Source: Eleginops maclovinus | Lineage: Eukaryota; Chordata; Actinopteri; Perciformes; Eleginopidae | Reading direction: 5' to 3' | Length of the DNA stretch: 64,000 nt | NCBI RefSeq assembly: GCF_036324505.1 | Contig: NC_086350.1 | Location: 15,497,532-15,561,531 of the forward strand | Shown here: positions 37,341-52,400 of the stretch, piece by piece | Layout: every line of letters starts with the position of its first letter | Numbering within the stretch: the stretch's first letter is position 1 | The notes under the pieces: generated by a model | Database searches by the model: none | The model's input: only the letters and a program-made list of their open reading frames with translations | Told to the model about the DNA's origin: nothing | Translations under genes and position numbers: made by a program

Positions 37341-40300
37341 AACTCCCCACTGTCTCCATCACTTCAGGGCTGCCCCAGTGCAGGGCAATGTTGTATAAAA
37401 GAAAAAAAGTAGGATTCAAGTAATTCAATCAATAGTTATTACTGTGCATAATATACTTAATAATAAAACAACATAAACACCCTAAGATTTTACTGAATCA
37501 AAGCCTTGTTTCCAGCAGTGGTAAAGGAAATGTTTAATTTAAAGTACAATGATCAATACTACAGTGCAAAAGTAACTTCACAAGAAAAATGCATTCAAAA
37601 TCTTTAATAAAAGTACATGATTATAAGCATCAAAATGTACCAAAAGTAAACACACTCATGAATGCAGAATAGCCCAATGTAAATACATATTCAGTATTCT
37701 AGAAGGCACTTATCTTAGAAAAATGGTGATGGGATATATTGTACTACCTGTATTGATAATACACGTTGTGTTTCAAATGTATTAATCTTGATATCATGTT
37801 TATTATACGCACACATATATATATATATATATGAAATTAAATAAAAATGTGCTCAAAACTGTACAAAAACACATAATTTGTGTAAAAGTAATTAATTTCA
37901 TTCCGCCTCTAGTTGTAGGCAGAACAAGTTGGCTATGTGTGAGCAAAGCTGTAAAAGTTACTTGCGTTTAGTTTTTTGTTGTTGCAGAAAACACAAGATA
38001 CATAAAAGGAAAGGAGAATTAATGAATAAGTATAAATGTCTGTACTCTTTTCAATTTCCTTCAAGACATGGATTGTAGAATCTACATTACCAATAACTGT
38101 GAATGTAGAAATGTCTGTTTTCCTTCTTAAAATATTTACCATAGTTTCTATTAAGACCAGGAACAGGAATAATTTATTAGGTATTTGACTTAATCCCAGT
38201 TTTTGAATTTACGTGTCTTTATGAATCCACTGACACCATCATACATTTTAACGATATAGATACGTGAGTTCAACCACTAACCAGGTGTGAATGTTGAAAT
38301 AATACTTTTCTGTAGTCTTACTTTTTCCATATTTTCTTGAAAAGAAATATGCTTGAATATATGACTTATAGATACATTTTGAAGCACATAAAAAGATGAG
38401 AGCTACTGGTCATGCAGGACAGGCTTGGGCGCTTCGTTGATGACAGTTTCTGACCGAGCACAAGCTGACCTGAGATAGTTTATTGTTTAGGGACATCTAG
38501 AAGCCCTTCTTATCTTGAACGTAGGTTCCCTGACGTACATTCTTTTCCAATGTGCGACAGGTTTAGTTAGATTTATGATCCATATTTGTTTAGTCTTGCG
38601 ACTGAAGAATGTTGATTGTCCATTCGGAACTAGTTAAAACCTCGTATTGTAGTTGAGATCTTCAGAATTGGTCGGGCAACCGCTCTGTCAACTCGTGGCT
38701 GCAGCAAATGTCTTGTCAATTGTCCGGCCGTTAACTTCATAATAAAACTTCAGTGTTTGCCATCAAAGTTCCAGCTCCCCTGTGTCTCTCTGAGTTTTGT
38801 CTCCATTGCTCCAGAAGTTTCCATCACATGTCTCTCTGCTGGGTTGTGAATCCTGCAGGATTTTGGAAAGCCATAAACACAGAGGATCTATGTACCAATA
38901 AATACAAATTTCGGCTAGTGTCAAAGGTCAAAGGTTACGGGACTGAGGTGCAATGACCCCAGCACAGCAGGACATTCTCTCTATAGAAATGTAATTCTTT
39001 CTGCAGTGTGGCCCTTGTTCTACAGGCCCACCCCCCACCGTGTTGTCACTGCATGAGGAGAGAAGTAACAATCAGCTCAGACGACTTCAGAAAATGATTT
39101 TCCTTCTCAAACAACAAAGTGTGAACTGGAAATTTGATGGAAGGCAAGAGTGGAGAGATGCATTGTGAAAAAGACATTTTCATAATTAGATATGAAGTCG
39201 TCATACTCAGTACATTTGTGAAATCTTAAATAACAAAGCAATAAAATACTTTTAAAGCTTTCTTATAGTCAAGCATTAAAAGAACAGGACTTACTAAATC
39301 AAAGAACAAAGACTTAACTCCAGTGCTGATGTTCGTTTTGGTTATTTAAACGATACGATATTGTCTTTAATTTCATTTTGTAAACATTTGGACCTTTTCG
39401 TGCATGATTAAAAAAAGAGTCAAGAAAAAGTTTTGACAAAGACACATTTGACAAAGATTTTAAATTGTCACCACAGACAGTTTCCAGTGCTTTTATTTAC
39501 AGAAAAGTGACTAGACTTTATGTTACTGTACACTTTGATAATTTCCCTTTTTATAAATACCCATAGGGTAATAGGTCCTCAGTAGCTTTGAGTGCATCAT
39601 AAAACACACAAACCTAGGTTAGTGCGTCTTTCACTAACCATACAAAACAGAGAACAAAGTACCAATTGTAACATAGAAAATAAAAGATACACCATGTTAC
39701 AAAGTTACAGAAAATACATACTATATATATATATATATTTATATTGTCACAGGAAAACAGCAAAAAAGCTTGCGACAGAATACACTCACACAGTTGTTTT
39801 TGAGTCACAGCATTCAATCATTAAAAAAACTATCCAAGATGGAGACACCTTAACACATTGATCAAGGAGTTTATATCCATCCTATGATGTTTTATGTTTG
39901 GATTTGTGCCACTGTATAAACTGGTAACGTTAAGGCAGTGCAGATCATCCACATCCTGCAGCAAACCAACTTGCTGCAGCGAGCCCACGACAGGATGCTG
40001 CACAGTGCTGAGAAACGGGAGGAGGCAGCGCTTTTACTGAGCATATGTCAGTGACAGCTTACAGCACAATGATCCGTCAGTCATTGACACACTGACCGAG
40101 TGTAGGAGGGATATTTTGTTGATGATGAGGGAAACAGAGGTGTACATTCCTTAAAACAAAAGGCACAGCTTGGCAGCAGCATTGCACATGTGAAATGATT
40201 TTGCTGCAGGTTCAACATATATGTTTCTTTTCCTCCAGCAGTGAGCAAAATTGTTGAAGAAATTTCATGAAACCTCCGCACAAGTCACACCACAATCATC

Positions 40301-40476
40301 AGTCATTTCAAATTGTCAGTTCGTCAATACCATGATTCCTAATACCTTGCATTGGTACTCTTCACTCCCTAGTCCTCCTATTATAATGTACTTGATCGGA
40401 ACTGTTCAGAGTCTTTGCATCCACCAGATTGGAAGGCCAAGAGCTTGCACACGGCTGTCCACAGCAGTGATTGAGT
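37341..40476. other. ric8b upstream region and rfx4 3' untranslated region
   Basis: This gap of about 3.1 kb lies between the ric8b start and the rfx4 stop codon. The right part is probably rfx4 3' untranslated sequence; AATAAA signals on the minus strand occur near 39492-39497 and 38173-38178. Short AT microsatellites occur at about 37815-37832 and 39722-39739. No gene is seen. Confidence 0.45.
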
Positions 40477-43400
40477 CTATTTCGCCCAGCCTGTGGTTGC
40501 CTCTCCGTTTATGTAGGCAAAGCCAGGGAAATGCTGCGAGTGTTCGTACTCTGAGTTCCTGCGTGGGCCCAGGGGAGAGTACATGTCCCCAGAGGTGGCA
40601 TAGCGAGACGAATGCATAGGTGGGCTGGTGTAACAGCTGTTAGCTGGCGACACATCTGGCCACCGGGGGGCGACAGGTGCAGGGTGCAACCGAGGAGTGC
40701 TGCCCATCAAGCAAGGCTGAGACATCTGGCCGTTGAGCTGGTACTGTGGAGGGGAAGGATAAGAGGAGAGAAGTTATGCTGATGCAGTGACATTAAGTAT
40801 CGGGAGAAGCCTAGCACATGCAGTACACAGAAGAAGGCTCAATAGCAGATTATTTTCCGTGCCAATGAATGTTGTCTTGAGTCTGTATAAAATCCAAATT
40901 CAGTCAGTTAACTATCTTAAGAAGAAGAAACGCAGTAAATGTTGAGCTTGGAAAGTGACTCAAAAGGATCAGTAATCTGATATTAGAATATTGTCAGACT
41001 AATTTTCAGTGATTTTAATAATCAATTAATCAAGACACTCAGATTTGGCAGACAATTTGAACAACAACTGATCAGATATATGATATTAGTTAATGAACTT
41101 AAGAAGCGCTAGTTAAGCAAACTTTGTACCCTTCAAATTAAGCTCTGGCTGTTTCCACCTGTCTCCAATGCAAGTTTAAAAAGCCAGTCTTTATGCTAAG
41201 CTAAGACAATCAGCTGGTGGATGTAGCCCTAAACAGATACGAGATTGGTATCAATCTTCATTCAATCAACAGTTGGCAAAAAAAACAAGTGCCTTTTCCA
41301 AAACATCAACTATTCTTTTAATGAATGTCAAAATGCTGCCAGGAATAACCACGTGTACAAATTCTGGATCCTTAACTTACTAATTGGGACAAAAGTGGTC
41401 AAACTTCAACATCAGCCTTTAAAACACACATGTGTAACTTTAGAAATGTAGTTATAAACCCACTAAGACTTGCTGAAACAAAAAAACGAACTCAGTGTCC
41501 TCAAAGGTAGCTTTATTCCAGCTAATGTCATATACGATGCTTTGTTCGCTCTGTAGCGTTGGGTGTGAACTGACCCTGCTGATGGTAATTTCCTGTCAGG
41601 GGAAATTGCTTCACAAGTTGTACCATTAAGCCATTTAAGAAAATTAGACACCAGCTCAGCTGAAATAGTGGTTTTCCGGTGTTATTTGTGTTGCCTTTGG
41701 TGACTGATCCCAAACAGCGCTGCCTAAATCTGCCAGATGACACAAATATTTTGGACAGATGGGGATCCGACAAGGTTTTGTGTTCATCTCAGTTCCATAC
41801 CAAACCTCTCGCTCGGACAAAGCACAGGCATTGTGCCCGATTTAAGCTCAGACAGGCTTAAAAAAAAAGTGGAAGTAGGACCCTTTTCCTTTTCTCACTA
41901 AATATAAACACGACAGTTGATTCCATTATGAGGGATCATGGCATGGAAAAAGACAGTCAGTGCAGGTCAGAGAGCAGAACAGACGGCTCAGCTGCCTCTT
42001 GTTCACAAGCAGAAAAGAGACCATTGAATAACAATATTTTAATAAACGCCCCTTTGCTCTGCTCTGTGGCTACTGGCTCAAATAGATGAAGAGACTATTG
42101 AGAACTGGAAAGAGGAGTAACAGAGCAGGGCCCCTCTTGGCCCCGGCCGAGCCACCTTTCACTGTCTGCTTCCGCTGTGTAGAGCGGCTGTTTCTGGACG
42201 TTTTAGAAACACTGCGACTGCTGAGGCCCAGCTGATCTCCTCCCACTATAAAGGCAGCGGACGCTGGAGGGCCCTCGACGGGAAATTAACATCAAAAGAG
42301 TAAACTCACACCAGGCGCTACACAAGCTGTAAATCAGCGTCTTAATCTCATCTCATCTCCTCCTGTTTAAATCTTCAGTCTTCACTTCAAAGCAAAGCCT
42401 CCCCACAAATTGTCTAATATTGACATATTTGAGTACACTTTGTATAGCATCTTTCTGTGCACATTTGCACATCTTCTTCTTCCAATTTTAACTTATCAAA
42501 ATGTAATTAAGAAACATAGAACAGTTGCACACTGCTCTGATCTGTAGACTTATTCCGTTTATCCATAAGTAACACTTAGTAGACACACAGGCTCATGTTC
42601 ACAGATATTAATGCAAACAGAAACTTCTCCTTTTTGTCATTGCCTAATGTCACACTCTTTTTCATCTCTTTCCATGGACATCATCCTTATCTGCAATTAG
42701 GACTGGGTGCTAATCTCGCCAGTTTAAAAAAACACTAGTAAAAATTCAGATTACACCTATTTAATTTGAGTAATCCTGTTTAATGCAACTTTGTTCTCCT
42801 ACTACATAACATTTCAGAGATAAATATTGAACGTTTTCTCTACCACATTTACCTGACAACTACAGTTACTATGCCTGGTTTAATATTTAGACACACGTAG
42901 AATGCTGAACTGTTGGTCAGTTATTGATTATTTTAGCCTGAGCACAATCTGCATTTGTATCCGGTTATAAACTGTGGTTTCATTTTTAATTTACGTTATC
43001 TATGTAATTAGTTCTTAAAAATATTGACACATACTAATATTGGCGGTTTTCTGACTGTCTTGTTTTTATCCTACTGCTTTGTTTTTACTCTTTAGTCCTA
43101 TATTGTATTGTATAAACTACTGAATGCCAGCCTTTTCTTTAGAATATATAATCTATTAATTCTTTTACTTTTGAATGTTTGAGTCAATTTTGGTGATAAT
43201 ACTTAAATTAATCATGTACAATTCCAGAAAAAGGACTTTTAATGAAGGTGCCTGGGCCTGACCTGTGCAGAAGAGCGGTGGTAGGCGGAGTAGTGGAGGG
43301 GGGGTGGGATTGCCGGCTCATGGGCCAGACTGGGATACTGGCTCTGGATGGAGTGAGGGTGCTGGTTGGCGTAGCTGCCATAGTTGTAGCTACCAGTATA

Positions 43401-46400
43401 CCTAGAATGAGGTAAGAAAGACAAAACCCATCAAAAAAAATTCTCCAACATCAAAAAATGATTTTAATATTTAAATCACAATAATTACCCATGCTCCTCT
43501 CTGTACACAGGCAGGCGGTGGGTGGAGGATGGAGGAGGGACTGGAGCGCTGTTCCTCATGCAGGACAGCTGCTGTCCGGCCTCAGGAGCGGAGCCGCCGG
43601 CTGTTGTCACTGTGTATGTAAGGGACCAGGTATATGACTGAACAGCGCCTGGTAGACACATATACGGACACAAAGAAAATGTGTTGGCTCCAAGAAGCTA
43701 TGTGCGGTGAGAGCATGTCTGCGTGTGACTGTGAGGATGGTCTCACCTGTGGTGGTGGGGACCCCGCTGTACTCCGGGGACACGGCTGCGGTGGGGGAGC
43801 TGGCAGAGGAAACGCCCACAGAATGCACCGACCGAGCTGGAGAGTAGGATGCTGGAGAGGGGGAGGTGGGGGTGGTTTCTTTCACCGGGAATTCCTCCTC
43901 TCTCTCTGCTGAAGGTGTCAAGAGAGGACAGAATATTAAACAATCTAATACAGTACAAATGTAGTTACTCTCAAATCACATCAAACATGCCCCCAAATTG
44001 TCATCACTCAAAAGGTGCTGAAATCCCCCCCTTGTGCTTTCAGCTACTCCCCTTAATAACAACATTTCAACTGTAAACTTTTCTTTATTTTATCCCCATC
44101 TTTTTTTGACAGAGTTGACAGCTGTTTTTAGTACAGCTTGTTTGAGCGTAATACATGTCTTTGTAAGTCATAGCTGAATGTGTACAAGCAAAACACACAT
44201 ATGGGGTCAAAGCATATGAACTGTGTGAACAAAATAAAGCGACAAAATGAACTGAGAAAACTCCCCACATCAAAGCAAGTAGTCACAATTCTAAATGAAA
44301 AATCACGTGAACGATTCGAACACATAACAGCTTATCATACTTGGACATTTTCAGTGATGATCAGTCACTGATCACTTATTTTACTACTCTGCGGTCTCAC
44401 CTGTGCTGCCCTCGCTCTTCATGGCCCTCATGAGGTCGTTGGCCCTCTCCTGGCAGTGCAGGGACTCCAGTAGGTAAAGCACATAATCATCAAACATGAG
44501 ATGGATCAGGTGGAAGGACCCTGCGTACAGACAGACAGGACGAGTTATATACAGAGAAGGAAGACGACTCTGACTTATAGAAGTTATGGGGTGTAAAAAA
44601 ACAGGCAGTGTAACAGAGGAAGTTCCTTTATCTATTTATCAATTAAATGTTGGTTTATAGAATCGCAGATTCTCCAAGGTGATGTCTTTGAGTATATTGT
44701 GATATAAAGCAGATACAAAACGGAGGACATAAAATAAAACGGAAAAAAGGAGAAAATCTTCATGAATCCGTCCATTGATTAATCAACTATCCCTTGCATC
44801 TTTGTAATGGGTAGGAGATAAATGATGACGGCTGTAACAACTAAAGCGATTCTAAAAGCATCTGAGCAATGCCATCACATCCTGCAGACCGACATGAGGG
44901 CAGCTGTTATTAAAATGAAGCACGTACACTTGCTTCCGTGTACCGAGTCAGTGCCAGAAATATGTCAGCTGACCCCGGGGTCGCACGGAAGATGAGACTG
45001 TGGCATGTGAGGGAAGTGCCACAATTGTGTCATTGTGCGGGTTGCTGCTGCTGCCGTGCGCATAATAAAAACTTGTGGCTATTCAAGGGAGCGGGGTGTA
45101 ACACTGACCGGTCATAAAATGGAAAAGACATGCAAACACATCGGGGGAGGGGAGGGACGCCTTTTGTTAATTAGCTGTTTGTGCACAGAGACCTGCTTTA
45201 TCAAAACACTGCAACCAGCTGTGTCTTTGATATTCACAGACAGGGCCAAGCAGAGGAAAGAGAGGCCATTTTATTTTATTTGTACAACTCTTCTCTTAAT
45301 ACAATCCTCAGTGGTGAACAACAAGCTATTACAGCAGCCATTTTATTTGTTTTTCTCCTCCATCCTTATTTTAGACCTGGTAACCATACAGCTAAAAAAA
45401 ATATTAAGAAAGGTTTCTGAGTTGCTACTGAACCCTTGAAATAGTAATTGTGCGTAGGTTTTGGGTCAGTACTGCTTTTTACATCATTTGGGACGTCCCT
45501 GGATAAGTGATATCCAATCTTTAATTTAGTATAATTTAGTAATTGTGCTCAGAAAAAAATAAAGGAAAGATGGTCCACTAATGTTACGCATAATCTAAAT
45601 TACAAACATATTGCTTCATGAAAAAACCCCTTGCCTTAAGACAAGCAGGATTCAACTTTATTATTGTTATTTAGGGACTTAGGGATTTTATTTATAGAGC
45701 CTGGTACAGAAGAAGAAGCTCTTTATTGGCACTTCAAGAAGTCATGTTGTTGTCTGACAAATGTTTCACCACTGATCATTTTGGTATGTTATGAGTGTGT
45801 GTATTTTTGGCAACCTGTTGCATTAAAGAATGATGACAAAGCATTAGCTGCTCACCAAAGCTGGGCGCGCTGTGGAGGGTCATGTCCCGGATGACTCTGG
45901 TACCAAAGCACGACCACATCAGCAGGAACTGTTGGGCCACCTTCTTCAGGCACCCGGGCCTCTTCCCTGCCACCTAGAGAACATTTCCATGAGAAAAGAG
46001 GGGGCAGGGTTGAGATGCCGGGGTAGAATTAACCCCTGGGTCTGCATTGGGGCTTAACCCTCAGGAACGAAAAACATGTCAACAAGTCAACTATTTAATT
46101 TGCCCCCGGGGACACGCCTTCCTATTGAACTATTGTCTGGGCAGTCCAAGACGTTGCCAGGGCGACCAGATTTTACAAGCCCATATCTGGCACATAATGG
46201 ACGCAAATTGGAAGCTTGAAGACATCATTAACTGGGAGGATTGCAGCGTAAGTGCCTCTGTGTGAGGAAGACACGCAGAGACAAGTGTCTTTCAGCCACA
46301 GGTGTCTTTCTAAGAGCAAAATTATCTGACTTCTGCTGCGCAAACATTTAACTAAATCACTTCTTAGTATCAAACACTGAAACTATATAAACTTTATCTG

Positions 46401-49400
46401 TGCAATTCTTATAAAATTGATACTAAAAGACCAGGTTTAACCCCAACTTTTATCAAAATGAGTGAAAAAAAGTATTTGCTGTCTGACCTTGACAACACAG
46501 CGGTCCACCATGGAGTCCAGCCACTCGATGTACGCCTCGATTGGAGACTGCTCCTCCAACAGACGGTCAAACTCCTGATACACTGTGACAGGAGAGAGAT
46601 CCTCAGGTTACATGGTGTTTTACATCACTTAAAAACTAAAGAACCTCAAAATTCCATGATCTGTGACCTCCGACCTCATCACGACAGATTCAGAGGGGTG
46701 AGGCCTGAGTGAATTGGAGATGCTCCCCAGGGTGTTTCAGAGGAGAGCAAACGTGTCTAACCTTTTGGTCTCCATCATTAAGGCTTTGACTCCACTGGTC
46801 GTGGGAATGATTGTCCCTCTGTGTGTCAGAGTAAAGTGTAATTCTGGCTGGGTGTGTTAAGAGTCAGTTTAAAGCGTGGACTTACAGTGGATTATAAGCA
46901 TCCTGTGATCCTCTTGTGAGTCCTCCATGGTGTAAAGTGTCTGCTTAGTGATGCTGTTCAAGTCCACATTCCTCCAGTCCTCCAGCATTTGAAAGGTGAT
47001 GTCGGCACTGTTTATCACAGTCCTAGACGCCTGGGGACAGATACATCGACAATATTACCAACATGAGCCAACCACGCGCATACCCATATCCCTTATCAGC
47101 TGTGTTTGTTCATATGGATTTTATTAAAAAAACATTCAGAACAAGATATGCACCTGACAGAGATGGTTTAATGATGTTTGCCGCTTTAGAATCTGGGAAA
47201 ATCTCCTTGATACTGAAAACAAGAACAAATATGGTTAGTACTGTTATCATGGAAACTTTCCGTATTAAAATAACATTTTTAAGAAGTAAATTACGATGAG
47301 ATGTGATTTATAGTTACATTCAAATTTGATATTCCTCAGGTTTTCAGGAAGGTCGTGAAGTGCTATTTTGAGCCACTCATCAAGCTGTTTGGCAAATTTT
47401 CTAATAACCTGAGTCAAACTGTGTGGAAGAGAGAAAACGGAAACATAATTAAAACATTGAGAAACTTGAATAATTGCCATATATTCCCTCTTAAAAAGTC
47501 TGTTGATATTTGATCAATTAAATAGTAAAAACAGAAAAGATGAGGTGCTAAAATCCAAGATCTTTCCCACAATGATATTTAGTTTAATTTCACGGGACAG
47601 AGAAAAGCAGCAGATGCTTGATTTGGTCAGAACAGGATTTATGTTGTTTATTGGCTGAATTTCTTTTGGACAATTAATACGTTTTGTCAAATGACAAACT
47701 AAAGATTTGAGGTTTTCAGCGTTAACAATTATATTTTTCAATCAGTTTCATTTTCTATAATACTCAAAGGATCAGACCAGAGCAAACCCTTTAACTTCAC
47801 TGATTTTAAGTGAACCCGATAAAGACATTCTATGTAGCTGCAATGAACACTTGGTTTTACACAACAACACATAATATATGCTGCTTATTTAACAGTATTT
47901 AATAGTAAAAGGTCTAGTATAGCAAGAAGTTATTCTTCAAAGTATATTGCATTATTATGACGAAGAGAAATGAGGCAGCCTAATGTTTGGCAGACAGCTT
48001 CAATTACCAAACTAATTCTTAACCATAGCTTAACTCTTAATGCGGCAGCTTGAATTCACACTGCAAAGCTAATGTCTGCTATTAAGTCAGAGCAGTAAAA
48101 GACATCCATACATCCTATCCACATTTAGTTAAAGCAAAATTGAACATAATTCCCTCAGTTTAAGAGTGGAGGTTACACAACAGGTGCTCACCTATCAGGC
48201 AGTGCTTGCAGGACGGTGGGCATCAGCACCCCGGAGATGGCCTTGTAGAGGATGGAGTCGCAAACACCGACTATGTCCACCACGGTGTTGGAGCCGAGGA
48301 CAGGGAGCATGTGGGGCGGCATGCCCTGCCAGAAGTGCAGCAAGAAGCTTTGGACCTGAAAATAACACACACAACATGATATTCAGTACTACAGGAATTA
48401 AAGGTTCTTCTTTTAACATTAACATCGATCGGAATTAATCACGTACAATCAAACCTTTTGTTGAAATGGTTTGAAAACAGGAGTAACTTGCCTCATCGAA
48501 GTTGGCTCTAATGACAGTGTCCAGTATCCTCTGACAGTGCGTTCTGTACATCATGATGAAGGTTGACACCTGTGGGTAACAACGCAGGGTTGATCTAATT
48601 GCATCACAAACGTAACAGTCTGTTTGGGAAAAGTAAAAAGAGCAGTACAAAAACAAGAGAATAAATCTTGTACAAAGCATGAGAACCAATAAATACATGT
48701 TACAGGTCTAGGCCGGAGCGGAGTAATATAAAACGAGCTTTAGAGATCAGCAAAACACAAACCATTTAAAATCATGGCCCCTCTTTAAAAGCCGGACAGC
48801 TAGTGCCTATCCTTTGTCCATTGCTAGATCTTATTATCTCCCCCAAAGATTAAGAGTTAGTGAGGAGCCAGCATATAAATCCTCAAGGTCCTTCTCTAAA
48901 TGCAAACCCTGTGAAGGTCCCGGGCAGATAAAAGGCTGGAGCCAGAGGGGGCACAGAGATGGTGAGATGGCAGGGAGAGTTGGGAAGAAGGGGGGTTGCT
49001 GTAAGGATGGACTTTTAAAACTCCTGTTTACCCTCTCTTCTGGCAGGCTGGCGGGCAAATTTAGGTCTTTGACATTTGGAAACTCTGGCAGGAGTGTCCC
49101 CAGTTTGGAGCGTGGTGAATACGCCACTGTCTGCTTTGTGACCTCTTTCTTCCCCGTCTCGTTCACCCACGCAGCTCCCTTTTTGGAGTACATCACATCG
49201 TAATACTGAGAGGACTCCTTCACCGCTATGCCGTAGTAGTGGTACCTGAGGAGAGCAGAGGGTGAACGGTTGGATAACATCTTTTAAGTACAAACACTTC
49301 AAACTGCAGCTTTAGAAAACTGGGGGAAAAAAGTTATATAAAACAATAAAACACCCTTAAGAAATACATTTATTTATATCCAACTATTACATGTGTTAGA

Positions 49401-52400
49401 AGGCTTGTTTCATAGGATTAGATCTTGCTATCTGATTTCTCTCTATATAATTTGAAAGAACAAAATGATCTTATTGAAAACCACTTCAGATCTTGACCAA
49501 CATCAAATGCTTTGAATCTGGTTAGAAATGTTTGTGTTAACCTGTGTTATACTTCAGTCTAACAACTTGTTTGTGTTAATTATTTATTTCATTTTGCTTG
49601 TTCATGTTTGATTGAAACTGTCCTCTGTATTTTGGGGAGAGGGTCTGATAATACGGTCTTAGTTGGTGAAATAAATAGACCAACTTACTTTGACTGCCCT
49701 CTTGTCCCCAGTCTTCGGGTAGTTAGTGCTGGAAACTGCTGCCTTATGATCTGTTCGGTGTAGGAGAGAGAACGTTGATCAGTCTACTGAAACTAAGACT
49801 TTCACAGTCATTCATGAAAGTAAAAAGAAAGAAAATATATAAAATGTGGAAACAAGTGATTAAAAGAGCCATCTACGATCTCTGAAAAATGTAAATGTGT
49901 GAGTGTATTTTTGTCCTGATAAAGTTGGCCAGGAGAACAACATCAAAGTCTCAAGCTGTATCCACAGGGAGGTCTGAGCGGAGAATACAAGCTTTGAGAG
50001 CCATCCATTTATGACATCCAGGGTATTACATTTTCCCTATATCAACAGTCTCCCCTCATCTGTCCACCCACCCGTCCTCTCTCCTTCTCACTCTCTTTCT
50101 CTTCTCCACTCCCTCCTTCTTCCTTTCCTCTCTTTTTGTCCAAAGAGATTGGCTCCTTGGTCCAACTCCTGGTGCAGAAACTTTAGCAAACAGTGTAGCT
50201 CTCCATTGTGTGGGATGAAAAAAGAGGCCAAGCTGTGAAGTTTCTGTCAGGCCCCGCTTGATAAATGAGCAGACAGGGAGGCAGTCCGGGCCCTCTCTCG
50301 TTTTTTTGTCCTGAATCAATGAAGCCTTCCTAAAGGACACCCCACACTGCTCCAGCCACTGATCTAACATTCCGCAACATCTCACCCTTCCAAATTTCCT
50401 TTAATTACACATTAATCCAGGCCCCTTCTCTTTTTCAATATCTTCCGACAGGAGCTGCGGAGGGGCGGGGGTGGGCCGGGTTGGGGGTTGGGGCCTGAGT
50501 CCAGGGTACCAGGGATGGCTGGGGGTAGCAAGGCTGAGGAACTTCTTGGGGTTGTGGGAACAGACCAAAGCACATCTCCTTTGGCTCGAGATTATGTGTT
50601 CAGTGAGCGACCGCAGAGCTTTGCTTGCGTCACACTGAGCTGCAGTGGATATTACTTCAACAGCAGCCAGAGCTGCTGCACAAAACCAACCCAGGCATGA
50701 AATGGTCACACTGATGCTCACGGCTGATTTAATGCATGAGATTATTGCTTTCGTAAAACATCCAATAAAGATTTATTCCTACTTCTGAGTCATTTAGCTC
50801 TGATTACTTTTAATTCACAGTGTGTAACACATATACGTTTATATACATGTATACTAAAACAAGAACAACTACAGATGTAGTTTCATGTGTTATCCAGACT
50901 TTATCCAGATTTTAAAATGATGATGAGTTTAACTGCATGGACAAAGGGAATGATTGCTAGACCTTCATCTCCACTTAATCTCTGTTTAAATCTTACCTTT
51001 CCGAAGCTGGCTGCGTTCACAGGCTGTGTGTCGTTCTTCTCACTGAAGTCTAGGTAGTGCATGTAGAGGGCACTTCTGGGGATACACACACCTTCAGCTA
51101 TCTCATAGTTCTCTTCTAGCCTGTGGATCATAATTAGGATGTTCAGTACACAAAAAACAAGCAGTACTTTCATGTGTAAATGTTTAAAAAGCCAGAGAAA
51201 ATTCATGTCAGAGAAAAAAATGGAAGCAGGGATTGGTTTTGGTTTAGTCTTTCGTGACTGTTTCTACTTGCTAAGAGTTATTTATATGTGGGAGAAAAAC
51301 ACCAGATTTTTTATTATTTCAACGGCTCTATCTTCAATGTTTGAATTGTATTGTTTTGTTTTTACTGTAAAGCTCTTGATAAGGCATCAGATAGTCAGAT
51401 CTTTGATGGTTGAACTTTTATTTGGAGTATTTCCCTAACAAAAGCAAAAAAAAAACCCTATGCAGTTTTAAAACCTCTTTGCTGTCAATAAAACCTCTGA
51501 ATGCGTGCTACAGTTTCCTGCTACAAACCGATGCTGACATGGATTTCAACTAATCGTTAATAAGGATCATTGCAAACATATTTAATCACATTGTCTGTGT
51601 ACAACTTGCAAGTTACAACAGTATGACAAATAATCAAAGACGAATTGACCCAAATATGAGCTTTGAGGAACACCAGTGTCATTACTGTGATTTCTGATGG
51701 GTGTTTTCACCTGCTTTTACAACTTCACTTGCTTTGTGGCACACTTGGTAATCGATTAAAGGGATTTTTTTATCATTAATGGTTTTTAAAGTTTTTCTTA
51801 ACTTCATCTCCTCCTGCATCAACATTTTCCCAAAATTCAAACGGCGGATAACGCAGTGACAAAAAAAAATCTGTGCTGCAAAGAAACAATTAATAGATCT
51901 GCAGTGATTTTAAATCTAACATGGCAGACATATTTTACAATGGGCGTATACATCGTCTCCTTCACTTATTTATCAAATATGTTCATAGTATAACAGGCCT
52001 GTTAATAAATGTAATGTCCATTCTGTAAAAATCCTTTAGATCTGGATCTTCAGAGAGTTGACAAACTACAAAAAGTCACTATATTCAATGCAGTCCAAAA
52101 CAAACCCTCACCTGCATCATTACTTACATTTAAAACAAATATAAATGATGTCTGAACTTTTCTGTTTGTATCACAAGTTGTTTTCAGATCAATAATAATT
52201 ACAATGTTGATCTAAATGTTTTCTCTGCCTGTCTGAGCTTCTGTTACCTCAAAGCTCAGTTCTTAATAAATCTAATATCTATGTTGTGGGACATTAATGC
52301 TGTCAGAGACCGCTCCTGCCGTTATATGTCTTCTAAAACATTGTTAACGTTTTCAGTGGGTTTTTTTTGTTTGGGAGAAGATGTATTTTAAAGACTGGTT

